From the NCBI GenBank assembly GCA_030667725.1, contig DAOUVH010000109.1, positions 1-5,183 on the forward strand: 5,183 nt of DNA. Direction: 5' to 3'. The notes beneath the pieces are model-generated. The model ran no database searches. It was not told where the DNA came from and worked only from the letters and a program-made list of their open reading frames with translations. This stretch comes from Candidatus Cloacimonadota bacterium (GTDB lineage Bacteria > Cloacimonadota > Cloacimonadia > Cloacimonadales > TCS61). Position 1 is the stretch's first letter, and each line of letters begins with the position of its first letter. This document shows positions 1-5,183 of this stretch, one piece after another. Both the position numbers and the translations under genes were made by a program.

Positions 1-1
1 T

Positions 2-1660
2 GAAGACCCGGAAAATACGGATAATGTGATCTTGCTTTATACTGGTTGGTCTGTTTCAAATTCCGGTTATCCTATTTGGAATCGTGAGCACACCTGGGCT
101 AAATCACATGGCGATTTTGGAGATGTTCCGCCTTGTGGAACTGATGTCCATCACCTTCGTCCTACAGATCTTCAAGTGAATAATGATCGGGGAAATCTGG
201 ATTTCGATTATAGTGATATTCCCTATCCAACGATTCCCGGATGTTTTTATGATGGCGATTCATGGGAACCTCGTGATGAGGTTAAGGGTGACGTTGCGCG
301 CATGATATTTTACATGGCAACCCGTTATGAAGGAGAGAATGGTGAACTTGATCTGGAAGTTGTTGATGAGGTTAATACATCTCCCAATCCCGAACATGGC
401 AAGCTTTCGGCTCTTTTGGAATGGAATGAACTTGATCCTCCCAGTGTGTTTGAAGAAACGCGTAATGACCGGATCTATGATAACTGGCAGGGAAATCGAA
501 ATCCATTTGTAGATCATCCGGAATTTGCTGATTACATTTGGGGAAGTGGTCAACCTGAAATCATTGCAGAATTTTATGCAGACATTACAGTTGGGAATAC
601 TCCGCTTTCCGTACAGTTTACAGATACGTCTATTGGAGAGAATATTATTGCATGGAGTTGGGATCTGGATGGAGATGGAAGTGAAGACTCAACTTTGCAG
701 GATCCTTCCTTTATTTATGATGAAGTAGGTTTTTATACTGTTTCTCTAACCGTAGAAGATGATATGGGAAGTACAGATACCGAAACAAAAGTTGATTATA
801 TTCATGTAACTTCAACAAGTGTACCTGTTGAGATTTTCAGTGAGAGCTTTGAAAGTACTATTCCCGAATGGACTATAATTAGTCTTGCCAGTAACTATGA
901 TTGGGAACGTTCTGATGATATTAGCAATTATACTCATCCTTCCTCGGTTCCGGATGGAAGCTGGTATATGTATGCCAATAATTATGGTGCAGATGAGGTT
1001 GCAAATGACTGGCTCATCTCCCCCGATATTGCCCTTACACAATTTGATGATCCTTACTTTCATTTTGAAGCATGGACTAAATTCTCAGATACAGTTGCAG
1101 GTATGGAAGTGTTCGTTTCATCCAATTTTACCGGAGATCCAACTACTGCTGACTGGACTTTGATAACTGCTGATCTTCCATCACTTAATAGCGATGTATG
1201 GCAGAACTCCGGAGATATTGATCTAAGCGATTTTACTGATGAAGAAGTAAATTTAGCATTTCAATATACTTCAACCGGAACAGGAACCAATAATACCACA
1301 GCCTGGGCAATAGATGATCTAGTGGTTATGGGATTTGAACCTTCATCTACAGAAGAAGTTTACAATATTCAAAATTACACTCTTCAAAATTATCCCAATC
1401 CATTCTCAAAAGATAGTAACGGCACTCAAATAAACTTTAGTATTCCGCAAAATTCACAAAATGTTCATATTCAAATCTATAATATTAAAGGACAGAAGGT
1501 GAAGCAATTAGAAATGAGAAATTTGAAATTAGGAATTAATGAAGTTATTTGGGATGGAACTGATATGAAAAATTCAAAAGTAAGATCCGGGATATATTTG
1601 ATAAATTTAAAGATAGACAATAAAATTGCTACCACAAAGAGATGTTTGGTAATTAATTAA
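2..1660 (+). CDS. Secreted endonuclease I family nuclease with PKD, choice-of-anchor J and T9SS-type sorting domains (5' end missing)
   Basis: The reading frame is open at the left edge, so the true start, the signal peptide and the first part of the nuclease domain lie outside; 552 residues are visible. A GTG at 26 is internal, not a start. Visible residues about 1-180 are an endonuclease I (EndA/Vvn-like, beta-beta-alpha-metal) domain. It shows NREHTW (27-32), DVHHLRP (48-54) and VNNDRGN (59-65). By analogy with Vibrio Vvn, E29 and N60 would bind Mg2+ and H30 would be the general base. C45 and C81 could form a disulfide. Residues about 189-270 are a PKD domain (WSWDLDGDG near 218). Residues about 278-444 resemble the choice-of-anchor J/cleaved-adhesin fold (NDWLISP, AIDDLVV). 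Residues 458-552 are a FlgD-like sorting domain with YPNPF (464-468) and a basic end (KRCLVIN). I infer an extracellular or surface-held DNase/RNase for nucleic-acid scavenging. The domain calls are firm; the export route is inferred. Confidence 0.9.
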   Translation, partial: EDPENTDNVILLYTGWSVSNSGYPIWNREHTWAKSHGDFGDVPPCGTDVHHLRPTDLQVNNDRGNLDFDYSDIPYPTIPGCFYDGDSWEPRDEVKGDVARMIFYMATRYEGENGELDLEVVDEVNTSPNPEHGKLSALLEWNELDPPSVFEETRNDRIYDNWQGNRNPFVDHPEFADYIWGSGQPEIIAEFYADITVGNTPLSVQFTDTSIGENIIAWSWDLDGDGSEDSTLQDPSFIYDEVGFYTVSLTVEDDMGSTDTETKVDYIHVTSTSVPVEIFSESFESTIPEWTIISLASNYDWERSDDISNYTHPSSVPDGSWYMYANNYGADEVANDWLISPDIALTQFDDPYFHFEAWTKFSDTVAGMEVFVSSNFTGDPTTADWTLITADLPSLNSDVWQNSGDIDLSDFTDEEVNLAFQYTSTGTGTNNTTAWAIDDLVVMGFEPSSTEEVYNIQNYTLQNYPNPFSKDSNGTQINFSIPQNSQNVHIQIYNIKGQKVKQLEMRNLKLGINEVIWDGTDMKNSKVRSGIYLINLKIDNKIATTKRCLVIN

Positions 1661-1669
1661 ACCAGCATC

Positions 1670-1695
1670 TCGACTCGTAAAGAATGACGAGTCGA
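1670..1695. repeat. Inverted repeat, 9-bp stem with 8-nt loop (hairpin 1)
   Basis: TCGACTCGT at 1670-1678 pairs perfectly with ACGAGTCGA at 1687-1695 around an 8-nt loop. It begins 9 nt after the nuclease stop codon, so it would form in the 3' end of that mRNA. The bases after it (about 1696-1720) are AT-rich but contain no T run, so a Rho-independent terminator is not clearly supported. A processing or stability hairpin, or a member of a dispersed repeat family, is equally possible. Confidence 0.7.
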
Positions 1696-1734
1696 TGTAA
1701 TACCTAATATTTGTTTAGAATGATTTTAGTTAAC

Positions 1735-1762
1735 TTCGAGTCGTCGTACCTTACGACTCGAA
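1735..1762. repeat. Inverted repeat, 10-bp stem with 8-nt loop (hairpin 2)
   Basis: TTCGAGTCGT at 1735-1744 pairs perfectly with ACGACTCGAA at 1753-1762 around an 8-nt loop. The stem shares the GAGTCG/CGACTC core with hairpin 1, but with the two arms in swapped order. Arms of the two hairpins could therefore also pair with each other. The loop size equals that of hairpin 1, which suggests a common origin. Confidence 0.7.
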
Positions 1763-1769
1763 AATGTAA

Positions 1770-1789
1770 CTCAAAGCTCCGACTTTGAG
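1770..1789. repeat. Inverted repeat, 7-bp stem with 6-nt loop (hairpin 3)
   Basis: CTCAAAG at 1770-1776 pairs with CTTTGAG at 1783-1789 around a 6-nt loop. It lies 7 nt beyond hairpin 2 and does not share its core word. No T run follows on the plus strand, and none precedes it in a way that would make a minus-strand terminator. It is a minor element by itself, notable mainly as part of the cluster. Confidence 0.5.
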
Positions 1790-1821
1790 AATTCGCAAAC
1801 AAGGATGTTTACGTTACGCTT

Positions 1822-1924
1822 TGTCATCCTGAGTTTGACACAGTCAAGTATCGAAGGATAGACAAAATATAATTATGTAAATTTAACACTTCGATACGTC
1901 GTTTTACTCCTACTCAGTGTGACA
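1822..1924. repeat. REP/MITE-like imperfect palindrome of about 100 bp
   Basis: The outer ends are related inverted sequences: GTCATCCTGAG (1823-1833) against CTCAGTGTGAC (1913-1923), matching in the outer and inner blocks with central mismatches. An inner perfect 8-bp pair, TATCGAAG (1849-1856) and CTTCGATA (1889-1896), lies symmetrically inside, around a 32-nt AT-rich centre. The left half can also fold alone: TGTC-ATCCT (1822-1830) with AGGAT-A-GACA (1855-1864, one bulged A), capped by TTGAC/GTCAA (1835-1839 with 1843-1847). From memory, the TCATCCTGAG...TCGAAGGAT...CTTCGA...CTCAGTGTGACA pattern resembles short palindromic repeats dispersed in intergenic regions of many environmental bacterial genomes. 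No transposase is present. The overlapping pair TTTTACT/AGTAAAA (1902-1908 with 1924-1930) could serve as a weak terminator for the minus-strand hydrolase gene. Confidence 0.65.
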
Positions 1925-1980
1925 GTAAAACATAATGTGATACTTTAGTGCGCAAGATATTTGATGTACTTCAAAATTCC

Positions 1981-2619
1981 TTACAATCTTGCCATCATTC
2001 CAACAAATGGATTTCCCGCTTTTTCATCTTCAATAGTTGTCTCCGGTCCATGACCCGGTAAAACTTTAATATTGCCATCTAAAATAAAAAGTTTGGATTT
2101 AATTGAATTGATCAAAGTAGAATAATCGCCACCTGGTAGATCGGTTCTGCCTATACCTTGTGCAAAAAGTGTATCTCCGCAAAACAATAAATTTCCTGTC
2201 AGAAGGCATATTCCACCTCTTGTATGACCGGGAGTGTGAATTACCTGTAATTTTTCAGTTCCCAAAGGTAACTCATCTCCGTCAATAAAGATAATATCAG
2301 CTTTGGGAGCAATTATCTCAGAATCCCAATATGTACTTAAATTCTTATTCGGATCGCTCAGTAAGCCAGCATCTTCTTTATGAATACAATTTTTCACATC
2401 AAAATTATCATTGATACTTTTATTACCACCAATATGATCTCCGTGTCCATGAGTTGATATCAAGTATTTCAGGTTTATCTCCATTCCTTTTATCTCATCG
2501 ATCAATCTCTGTGAAGGTGCTGCGGGATCAATGATAGCAGCTTCTTTGGAAATTTCATCCCAGACAAGATATGTATTAGTTCCAAATTCAGGTTGCACGT
2601 TAAATCTTTTGTATTTCAT
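1981..2619 (-). CDS. Metallo-beta-lactamase-fold hydrolase, GloC/YcbL-type (glyoxalase II-like)
   Basis: This is a complete 212-residue cytosolic protein without a signal peptide. The five-part MBL metal site is intact: THGHGDH at 56-62 (H57, H59, D61, H62), H132 in HTPGHT (128-133), D149 in CGDT, and H190 in PGHGP. The segment GIGRTDLPGGD (155-165) and the tail PGHGPETT...NPFV match the short GloC/YcbL glyoxalase II subfamily, which lacks the C-terminal helical domain of classical GloB. Family knowledge predicts thioester hydrolysis, such as S-lactoylglutathione or another thiol adduct, in methylglyoxal detoxification. Persulfide or other thioester substrates cannot be excluded. The ATG start has an AGGA 7 nt upstream that overlaps the stop of the preceding PP-loop gene, so the two are almost certainly co-transcribed and translationally coupled. 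Substrate is uncertain; family is near certain. Confidence 0.92.
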   Translation of the reverse strand: MKYKRFNVQPEFGTNTYLVWDEISKEAAIIDPAAPSQRLIDEIKGMEINLKYLISTHGHGDHIGGNKSINDNFDVKNCIHKEDAGLLSDPNKNLSTYWDSEIIAPKADIIFIDGDELPLGTEKLQVIHTPGHTRGGICLLTGNLLFCGDTLFAQGIGRTDLPGGDYSTLINSIKSKLFILDGNIKVLPGHGPETTIEDEKAGNPFVGMMARL

Positions 2620-2626
2620 TTTTTAT

Positions 2627-2630
2627 TCCT
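2627..2630 (-). promoter_or_regulatory. Ribosome binding site for the MBL hydrolase, overlapping the upstream stop codon
   Basis: On the minus strand an AGGA lies 7 nt before the ATG at 2619. Two of its bases belong to the TAG stop (2631-2629) of the PP-loop gene. This arrangement supports the chosen start and points to translational coupling. Confidence 0.65.
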
Positions 2631-3612
2631 ATAATAAATATTGTTTTACATTTTCTTCTGCCATTTTTTCAACTTCCATTTCATCATTAAGTTCAAAATT
2701 CCTACCATATTGGATTGTAGAAGAGTTCACTACTTTTGAATTATATCTGAGAATAATTGAGCCGGAAAGTTCAATATCTGCTATTGTTAATTTATCATTG
2801 GCTTGGATAATCCCGAGAGGTCCTGGAATATCTTTCGCTTGAAGTACTATTTCGTCATCAGCTAATTCACTGATAATATCATTTTCACCTTCATTTCTTC
2901 CAATAATTAGTTTAACATTATCAGTCAGACGAAGGTGTCTGCCGACTTTAAGAAATTCAATAGATCTTTTATTCATTATATTAAATTGCATAAGATCTTT
3001 TAATTTACGAGAGAAACCGGCATCTGTAAGCAAACAGCCGCCTCCCGGAGATGGATAGAAATCTATCCCATAATCTTCTGCCAATTTCATTTGTCTTTTC
3101 CGGTTACGTCCCTGAATATCCAGCATTTCATCTTTTATTACCCAGCCTTCTCGAATTGGAAGTGTATCTGTTAGTAATTTTTGTGAAAGTGGGCGTATTA
3201 ATAAATCTTTAATTTCGCTAAGCTTTCCAACAGCATTCAGTGCATCTTTTCTCTGGCTCATTGGCCTCTGCCCCATCACTTCACCCGAAATAATGAAATC
3301 TACATTATATTCGTTCATCAATCTACCAGCTTCATGGAACATAAGTCCGTGGCAGTCAATACAAGGATTCAGATTTTTCCCATAACCATATTTTGGCTTT
3401 TCTATCATTTTAAGATGAAGATCAGTTAAATCATGAACAATAAGGTCGAATCCTATCTTATTTGCTGTTTCCTGCGCCTTAACAGGACCAAAGAAGGGCG
3501 TACTAAAAAATATGGGTAGAACTTCATAACCCAAACTTTTCATGTGCATAACCGCTAATATGCTATCCAATCCTCCTGAAAATAATGCAAAACATCTGTG
3601 CTTTCTTTTCAT
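2629..3612 (-). CDS. ThiI-like PP-loop ATPase, probable tRNA thiolation enzyme with NFACT-R-like C-terminus
   Basis: This 327-residue protein starts at the ATG at 3612, which has AAGGA 7 nt upstream. A longer frame opens with TTG at 3630, but that codon lacks such a site and lies only 4 nt from the tRNA 3' end. Residues 1-200 form an adenine-nucleotide alpha-hydrolase/PP-loop domain: SGGLDS at 12-17 binds ATP, and SGEVMGQRPMSQ (109-120) parallels the GEALGQ-type loop of ThiI. Cysteines C84 and C87 (NPCIDC) and C193 (GGGC) could carry sulfur or ligate an iron-sulfur cluster, as in other U-thiolating PP-loop enzymes. About 215-310 (FLKVGRHLRL, IIGRNEGEND, IPGPLGII) resembles the NFACT-R-type RNA-binding domain found in this family. 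No THUMP or rhodanese domain is present. I infer adenylation and thiolation of a tRNA uridine; which uridine is unknown. It follows a tRNA gene directly and precedes the MBL gene by 9 nt. Confidence 0.85.
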   Translation of the reverse strand: MKRKHRCFALFSGGLDSILAVMHMKSLGYEVLPIFFSTPFFGPVKAQETANKIGFDLIVHDLTDLHLKMIEKPKYGYGKNLNPCIDCHGLMFHEAGRLMNEYNVDFIISGEVMGQRPMSQRKDALNAVGKLSEIKDLLIRPLSQKLLTDTLPIREGWVIKDEMLDIQGRNRKRQMKLAEDYGIDFYPSPGGGCLLTDAGFSRKLKDLMQFNIMNKRSIEFLKVGRHLRLTDNVKLIIGRNEGENDIISELADDEIVLQAKDIPGPLGIIQANDKLTIADIELSGSIILRYNSKVVNSSTIQYGRNFELNDEMEVEKMAEENVKQYLL

Positions 3613-3619
3613 TCTCTTT

Positions 3620-3624
3620 TCCTT
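3620..3624 (-). promoter_or_regulatory. Ribosome binding site deciding the PP-loop gene start
   Basis: AAGGA on the minus strand lies 7 nt before the ATG at 3612. It falls inside the N-terminal extension that would exist if translation began at the TTG at 3630, which argues for the ATG. Confidence 0.65.
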
Positions 3625-3634
3625 ATACAAATAA

Positions 3635-3710
3635 TGGTGCTGGAAGGGGGATTCGAACCCCCGACCTACTGATTACGAATCAGTTGCGCTACCATCTGTG
3701 CCATCCCAGC
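3635..3710 (-). tRNA. tRNA-Thr (anticodon CGU)
   Basis: The 76-nt gene includes an encoded CCA (3637-3635 on the minus strand). The acceptor stem GCTGGGA/TTCCAGC pairs fully, with one G-U. The anticodon stem ACTGA/TCAGT is perfect and the loop TTCGTAA puts CGT at positions 34-36 (3677-3675). The variable loop is AGGTC. The T arm is GGGGG-TTCGAAT-CCCCC. The D arm has conserved GGTA, but its stem GCAC/GCGC carries one A-C mismatch (12-23). Anticodon CGU reads the threonine codon ACG. U36 followed by A37 makes it an expected t6A37 substrate, and U8 is present. No terminator separates it from the PP-loop gene 22 nt downstream. Confidence 0.95.
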
Positions 3711-3720
3711 TTTATTATTC

Positions 3721-3739
3721 ATGATCGTCATTCGATCAT
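3721..3739. repeat. Perfect 7-bp palindrome just upstream of the tRNA
   Basis: ATGATCG (3721-3727) and CGATCAT (3733-3739) form a perfect inverted repeat around 5 nt. It sits between the candidate -10 box and the tRNA 5' end, at or just after the predicted transcription start. It could be an operator, a leader hairpin that guides 5' processing, or a weak end signal for tsaD. It lacks a following T run, so the last is least likely. Confidence 0.45.
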
Positions 3740-3745
3740 TATTGA

Positions 3746-3778
3746 ATTATAGAAAAAGATTAGTTATTATCAGGTCAA
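3746..3778 (-). promoter_or_regulatory. Candidate promoter for the tRNA-Thr/PP-loop/MBL unit
   Basis: On the minus strand there is a consensus -10 TATAAT (3751-3746) and a good -35-like TTGACC (3778-3773). The spacer is 21 nt, longer than the usual 16-18, so the -35 assignment is doubtful, whereas the -10 is convincing. Transcription would begin near 3739, giving a leader of roughly 30 nt before the tRNA. If the organism uses a Bacteroidota-like sigma factor, other consensus rules would apply. Confidence 0.4.
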
Positions 3779-3818
3779 GTGGATTTATTGTGGAATTCTG
3801 GTTAATTAATATGTGAAA

Positions 3819-4853
3819 TCAAATAATTCTGATGCCTTTTTTAGAAAATGCATTCAGTGATAGATCTGCAAACTCACTTTTCAGATACTTTTCAATAGCA
3901 GCAGCACCTATCATTGCTGCATTATCCATGCAATACTCTAACGCTGGGAAGAATACGTTCGCTCCAATGGCTTTTCCATTACTAGATATTTCTTTGCGTA
4001 AAAGGCTATTTGCAGAAACACCTCCAGCAACGATAATTGTTTTTGCATTGGAATTTATTGCATATGCTATTGTTTTTGAAACAAGGCTATCAACAATTGC
4101 TTGTTGAACAGATGCAGAGATATCAGCAATATGATCCTGAATAAAATCATCATCTTTACTAACCAGATAATTTCTTACAGAAGTTTTGAATCCACTAAAA
4201 CTGAAATCATAATTATTTTTTTTGTTTAATGCTCTTGGGAATTGATGAAATTTTGGATCTCCTTTTTTGGCTATCTTATCTATCATGGGTCCACCCGGAT
4301 AACCTAACCCCAATAACTTGGAAACTTTATCAAAAGCTTCTCCAGCTGCATCATCACGTGTTCTTCCAATTATCTCAAAATCATCCATAGATTTAAAATC
4401 TACAAGTTCAGTATGCCCTCCGGAAACTACAAGCGCCAGATAAGGAGGTTTGAGATCAGGATTCTCAATGCGATTTGCATAGATATGTCCAAGCATATGA
4501 TTTATGGCAATGAGCGGTTTTTTAAGACTATAAGCCAAACTCTTGGCAAATGAAACTCCAACCAGTAATGCTCCGATTAATCCTGGATTCACAGAGACTG
4601 CAATAGCATCAATATCTTCAAAAGATAATTCTGCTTTTAAAAATGCTGTTTGTGTGAGTTGCATAATATTCTTTAAATGTAATCTGGAAGCCAGTTCAGG
4701 AACAACCCCACCAAAATCTTCGTGAGTTGTTTGAGATGATATCAGGTTTACAATAACCTTGAAATCAGAATTTATAATAGCTACGGAAGTATCGTCACAA
4801 GAGGTTTCAAATGCTAATATCTTAAATTGTTCTGTTTTTTTACTGCCGATCAT
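3819..4853 (-). CDS. tsaD: tRNA N6-adenosine threonylcarbamoyltransferase TsaD
   Basis: TsaD transfers the threonylcarbamoyl group from threonylcarbamoyl-AMP to N6 of A37 in tRNAs reading ANN codons, working in the cytosol with TsaB and TsaE. The protein has 344 residues, close to the usual length of about 335-345. Hallmarks are ETSCDDT (16-22), VVPELASR (50-57), the metal motif NHMLGH (118-123; H119, H123), SGGHT (144-148), GEAFDKVSKLLGLGYPGGP (171-189), AGGVSAN (276-282) and the third metal ligand D310 in CMDNAAM. I start at the ATG at 4853; this leaves a short lead to the ETSC motif as in the family. A longer frame starts with TTG at 4889 and would overlap the upstream gene by 50 nt. The chosen start overlaps the YbbR stop by 14 nt and has a weak AGG 9 nt upstream, so translation is probably coupled to ybbR. 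Partners tsaB, tsaC and tsaE are not in the window. Confidence 0.97.
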   Translation of the reverse strand: MIGSKKTEQFKILAFETSCDDTSVAIINSDFKVIVNLISSQTTHEDFGGVVPELASRLHLKNIMQLTQTAFLKAELSFEDIDAIAVSVNPGLIGALLVGVSFAKSLAYSLKKPLIAINHMLGHIYANRIENPDLKPPYLALVVSGGHTELVDFKSMDDFEIIGRTRDDAAGEAFDKVSKLLGLGYPGGPMIDKIAKKGDPKFHQFPRALNKKNNYDFSFSGFKTSVRNYLVSKDDDFIQDHIADISASVQQAIVDSLVSKTIAYAINSNAKTIIVAGGVSANSLLRKEISSNGKAIGANVFFPALEYCMDNAAMIGAAAIEKYLKSEFADLSLNAFSKKGIRII

Positions 4854-5183
4854 TCTGAATGACCTGGATTCTTTGAGGTGTATATTCAATTATCTTAACT
4901 CCAGATGGAACCTCAAAGGACACATTTGCAAAATCTCTCTTCAAAATCGATGTATTTAAATTTGCAATTATTGAATTTATATCAAGTTGTTCTATAATTT
5001 CTTTAGGACCACTAACCATCACAGACACTTTTTGTGGTATAATTGTAATATTTTCAGTTTCAGGGTACTTGATTGGTATTAATGATATTGTCCTTTGAAT
5101 GATCTTTGTATTTGTGATTTCAAATTCTACTTTTTCTTGCACTAGCTCAATTTTAGAATCTGGTGAGATCAGTTCTACAGTAA
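4840..5183 (-). CDS. YbbR/CdaR-like domain protein, C-terminal part
   Basis: The frame runs off the right edge, so only the last 113 residues are visible and any N-terminal membrane anchor is missing. A GTG at 5142 is internal, because the frame stays open upstream with similar composition. The visible part fits the tail of one YbbR repeat and a complete last one: the pattern 'TIIPQKVSVMVSGPKEIIEQ', a DINSI strand, then FEVPSGVKIIEYTPQRIQVI, typical of these beta-rich repeats. In Firmicutes the homologous CdaR is a membrane-anchored regulator of the diadenylate cyclase CdaA. The gene commonly follows cdaA, so a CdaA homologue beyond the right edge would be expected. The stop codon overlaps the start of tsaD by 14 nt. 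Similarity is by pattern only; the role in this organism is inferred. Confidence 0.75.
   Translation of the reverse strand, partial: TVELISPDSKIELVQEKVEFEITNTKIIQRTISLIPIKYPETENITIIPQKVSVMVSGPKEIIEQLDINSIIANLNTSILKRDFANVSFEVPSGVKIIEYTPQRIQVIQNDRQ

Larger units (their letters stand above)
1661..1980. other. Convergent intergenic region rich in hairpins
   Basis: This 320-bp stretch separates the plus-strand nuclease stop from the minus-strand hydrolase stop. I see no credible coding frame, RNA gene or promoter in it. It is dominated by short inverted repeats: two 9-10 bp stems with 8-nt loops that share a GAGTCG/CGACTC core, one 7-bp stem, and a larger imperfect palindrome, each listed separately. 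None is followed by a clear run of T on either strand, so they are not textbook intrinsic terminators. Their position between two converging genes would still suit bidirectional transcription end or 3'-end protection. Confidence 0.75.

Noticed and set aside
260..1163. Several open frames of about 60-100 codons on both strands inside the nuclease gene
   Set aside because: They overlap a well-supported coding frame, have no recognisable domains and look like by-products of its codon pattern.
1670..1789. CRISPR array in the hairpin cluster
   Set aside because: The repeats are short, differ in sequence and orientation and are not regularly spaced; no cas gene is nearby.
1661..1980. Strong bidirectional intrinsic terminator
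   Set aside because: Good stems exist, but none is followed by a T-rich tract on either strand, so I list them as inverted repeats only.
2531..2842. Plus-strand open frame across the MBL/PP-loop junction
   Set aside because: It lies antisense to two genes with clear family motifs, and its translation is low-complexity without recognisable domains.
3613..3630. Longer PP-loop protein starting at TTG 3630
   Set aside because: The internal ATG at 3612 has AAGGA 7 nt upstream, whereas the TTG lies 4 nt from the tRNA end and has no such site. The extra six residues add nothing conserved.
3635..3710. A plus-strand tRNA with anticodon ACG (Arg)
   Set aside because: The anticodon arm is nearly palindromic, so an ACG loop can be read on the plus strand. 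The canonical T loop TTCGAAT, the D-loop GGTA and the CCA end exist only on the minus strand.
3635..3818. tRNA gene used as an integration (att) site
   Set aside because: I see no integrase, no second copy of the tRNA 3' end and no change of gene type; flanking genes are housekeeping.
4854..4889. Longer TsaD starting at TTG 4889
   Set aside because: It would add 12 residues before the family N-terminus and extend the overlap with the YbbR-like gene to 50 nt; an ATG at 4853 fits better.

Overview
The window looks like a chromosomal segment of an AT-rich Gram-negative bacterium that carries a type IX-like secretion/sorting system. The best taxonomic clue is the C-terminus of the left-hand protein. 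It has a YPNPF-containing, FlgD-like sorting domain of the kind common in the Bacteroidota/Ignavibacteria/Cloacimonadota/Marinimicrobia neighbourhood. A Cloacimonadota-like source would fit, but this is inference from style and was not tested by any search.

Layout. Positions 2-1660 (+) hold the 3' part of a secreted multidomain nuclease: endonuclease I domain, PKD domain, choice-of-anchor J/cleaved-adhesin-like domain, then sorting domain. Positions 1661-1980 are a non-coding stretch between convergent genes, packed with short hairpins and one REP-like imperfect palindrome of about 100 bp. The rest is read on the minus strand, listed here in transcription order. It starts with the end of a YbbR/CdaR-like protein (5183-4840, open at the window edge). 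Next is tsaD, the t6A37 tRNA modification enzyme (4853-3819, overlapping the YbbR stop by 14 nt). A 108-bp gap follows, with a candidate promoter and a palindrome. Then come tRNA-Thr(CGU) (3710-3635), a THUMP-less ThiI-like PP-loop protein (3612-2629) and a GloC/YcbL-type metallo-beta-lactamase-fold hydrolase (2619-1981).

How the genes fit together. The minus-strand block reads as two tight units: ybbR-tsaD, and tRNA-Thr/PP-loop/MBL hydrolase with gaps of only 22 and 9 nt. The first links c-di-AMP/envelope-type functions with universal tRNA modification, as housekeeping operons often do. The second places a probable tRNA-thiolation enzyme directly behind a tRNA with no terminator between them. 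The tRNA has U36-A37, the context TsaD acts on, and U8, the site thiolated by ThiI-type enzymes. The window is therefore a small tRNA-modification neighbourhood.

Two genes (tsaD and the PP-loop gene) have TTG-initiated longer frames. I chose the internal ATG starts on the basis of ribosome binding sites, overlap and family N-termini. I see no mobile element, CRISPR array or obviously new defence system. The least explained items are the intergenic hairpin cluster and the target of the PP-loop protein.
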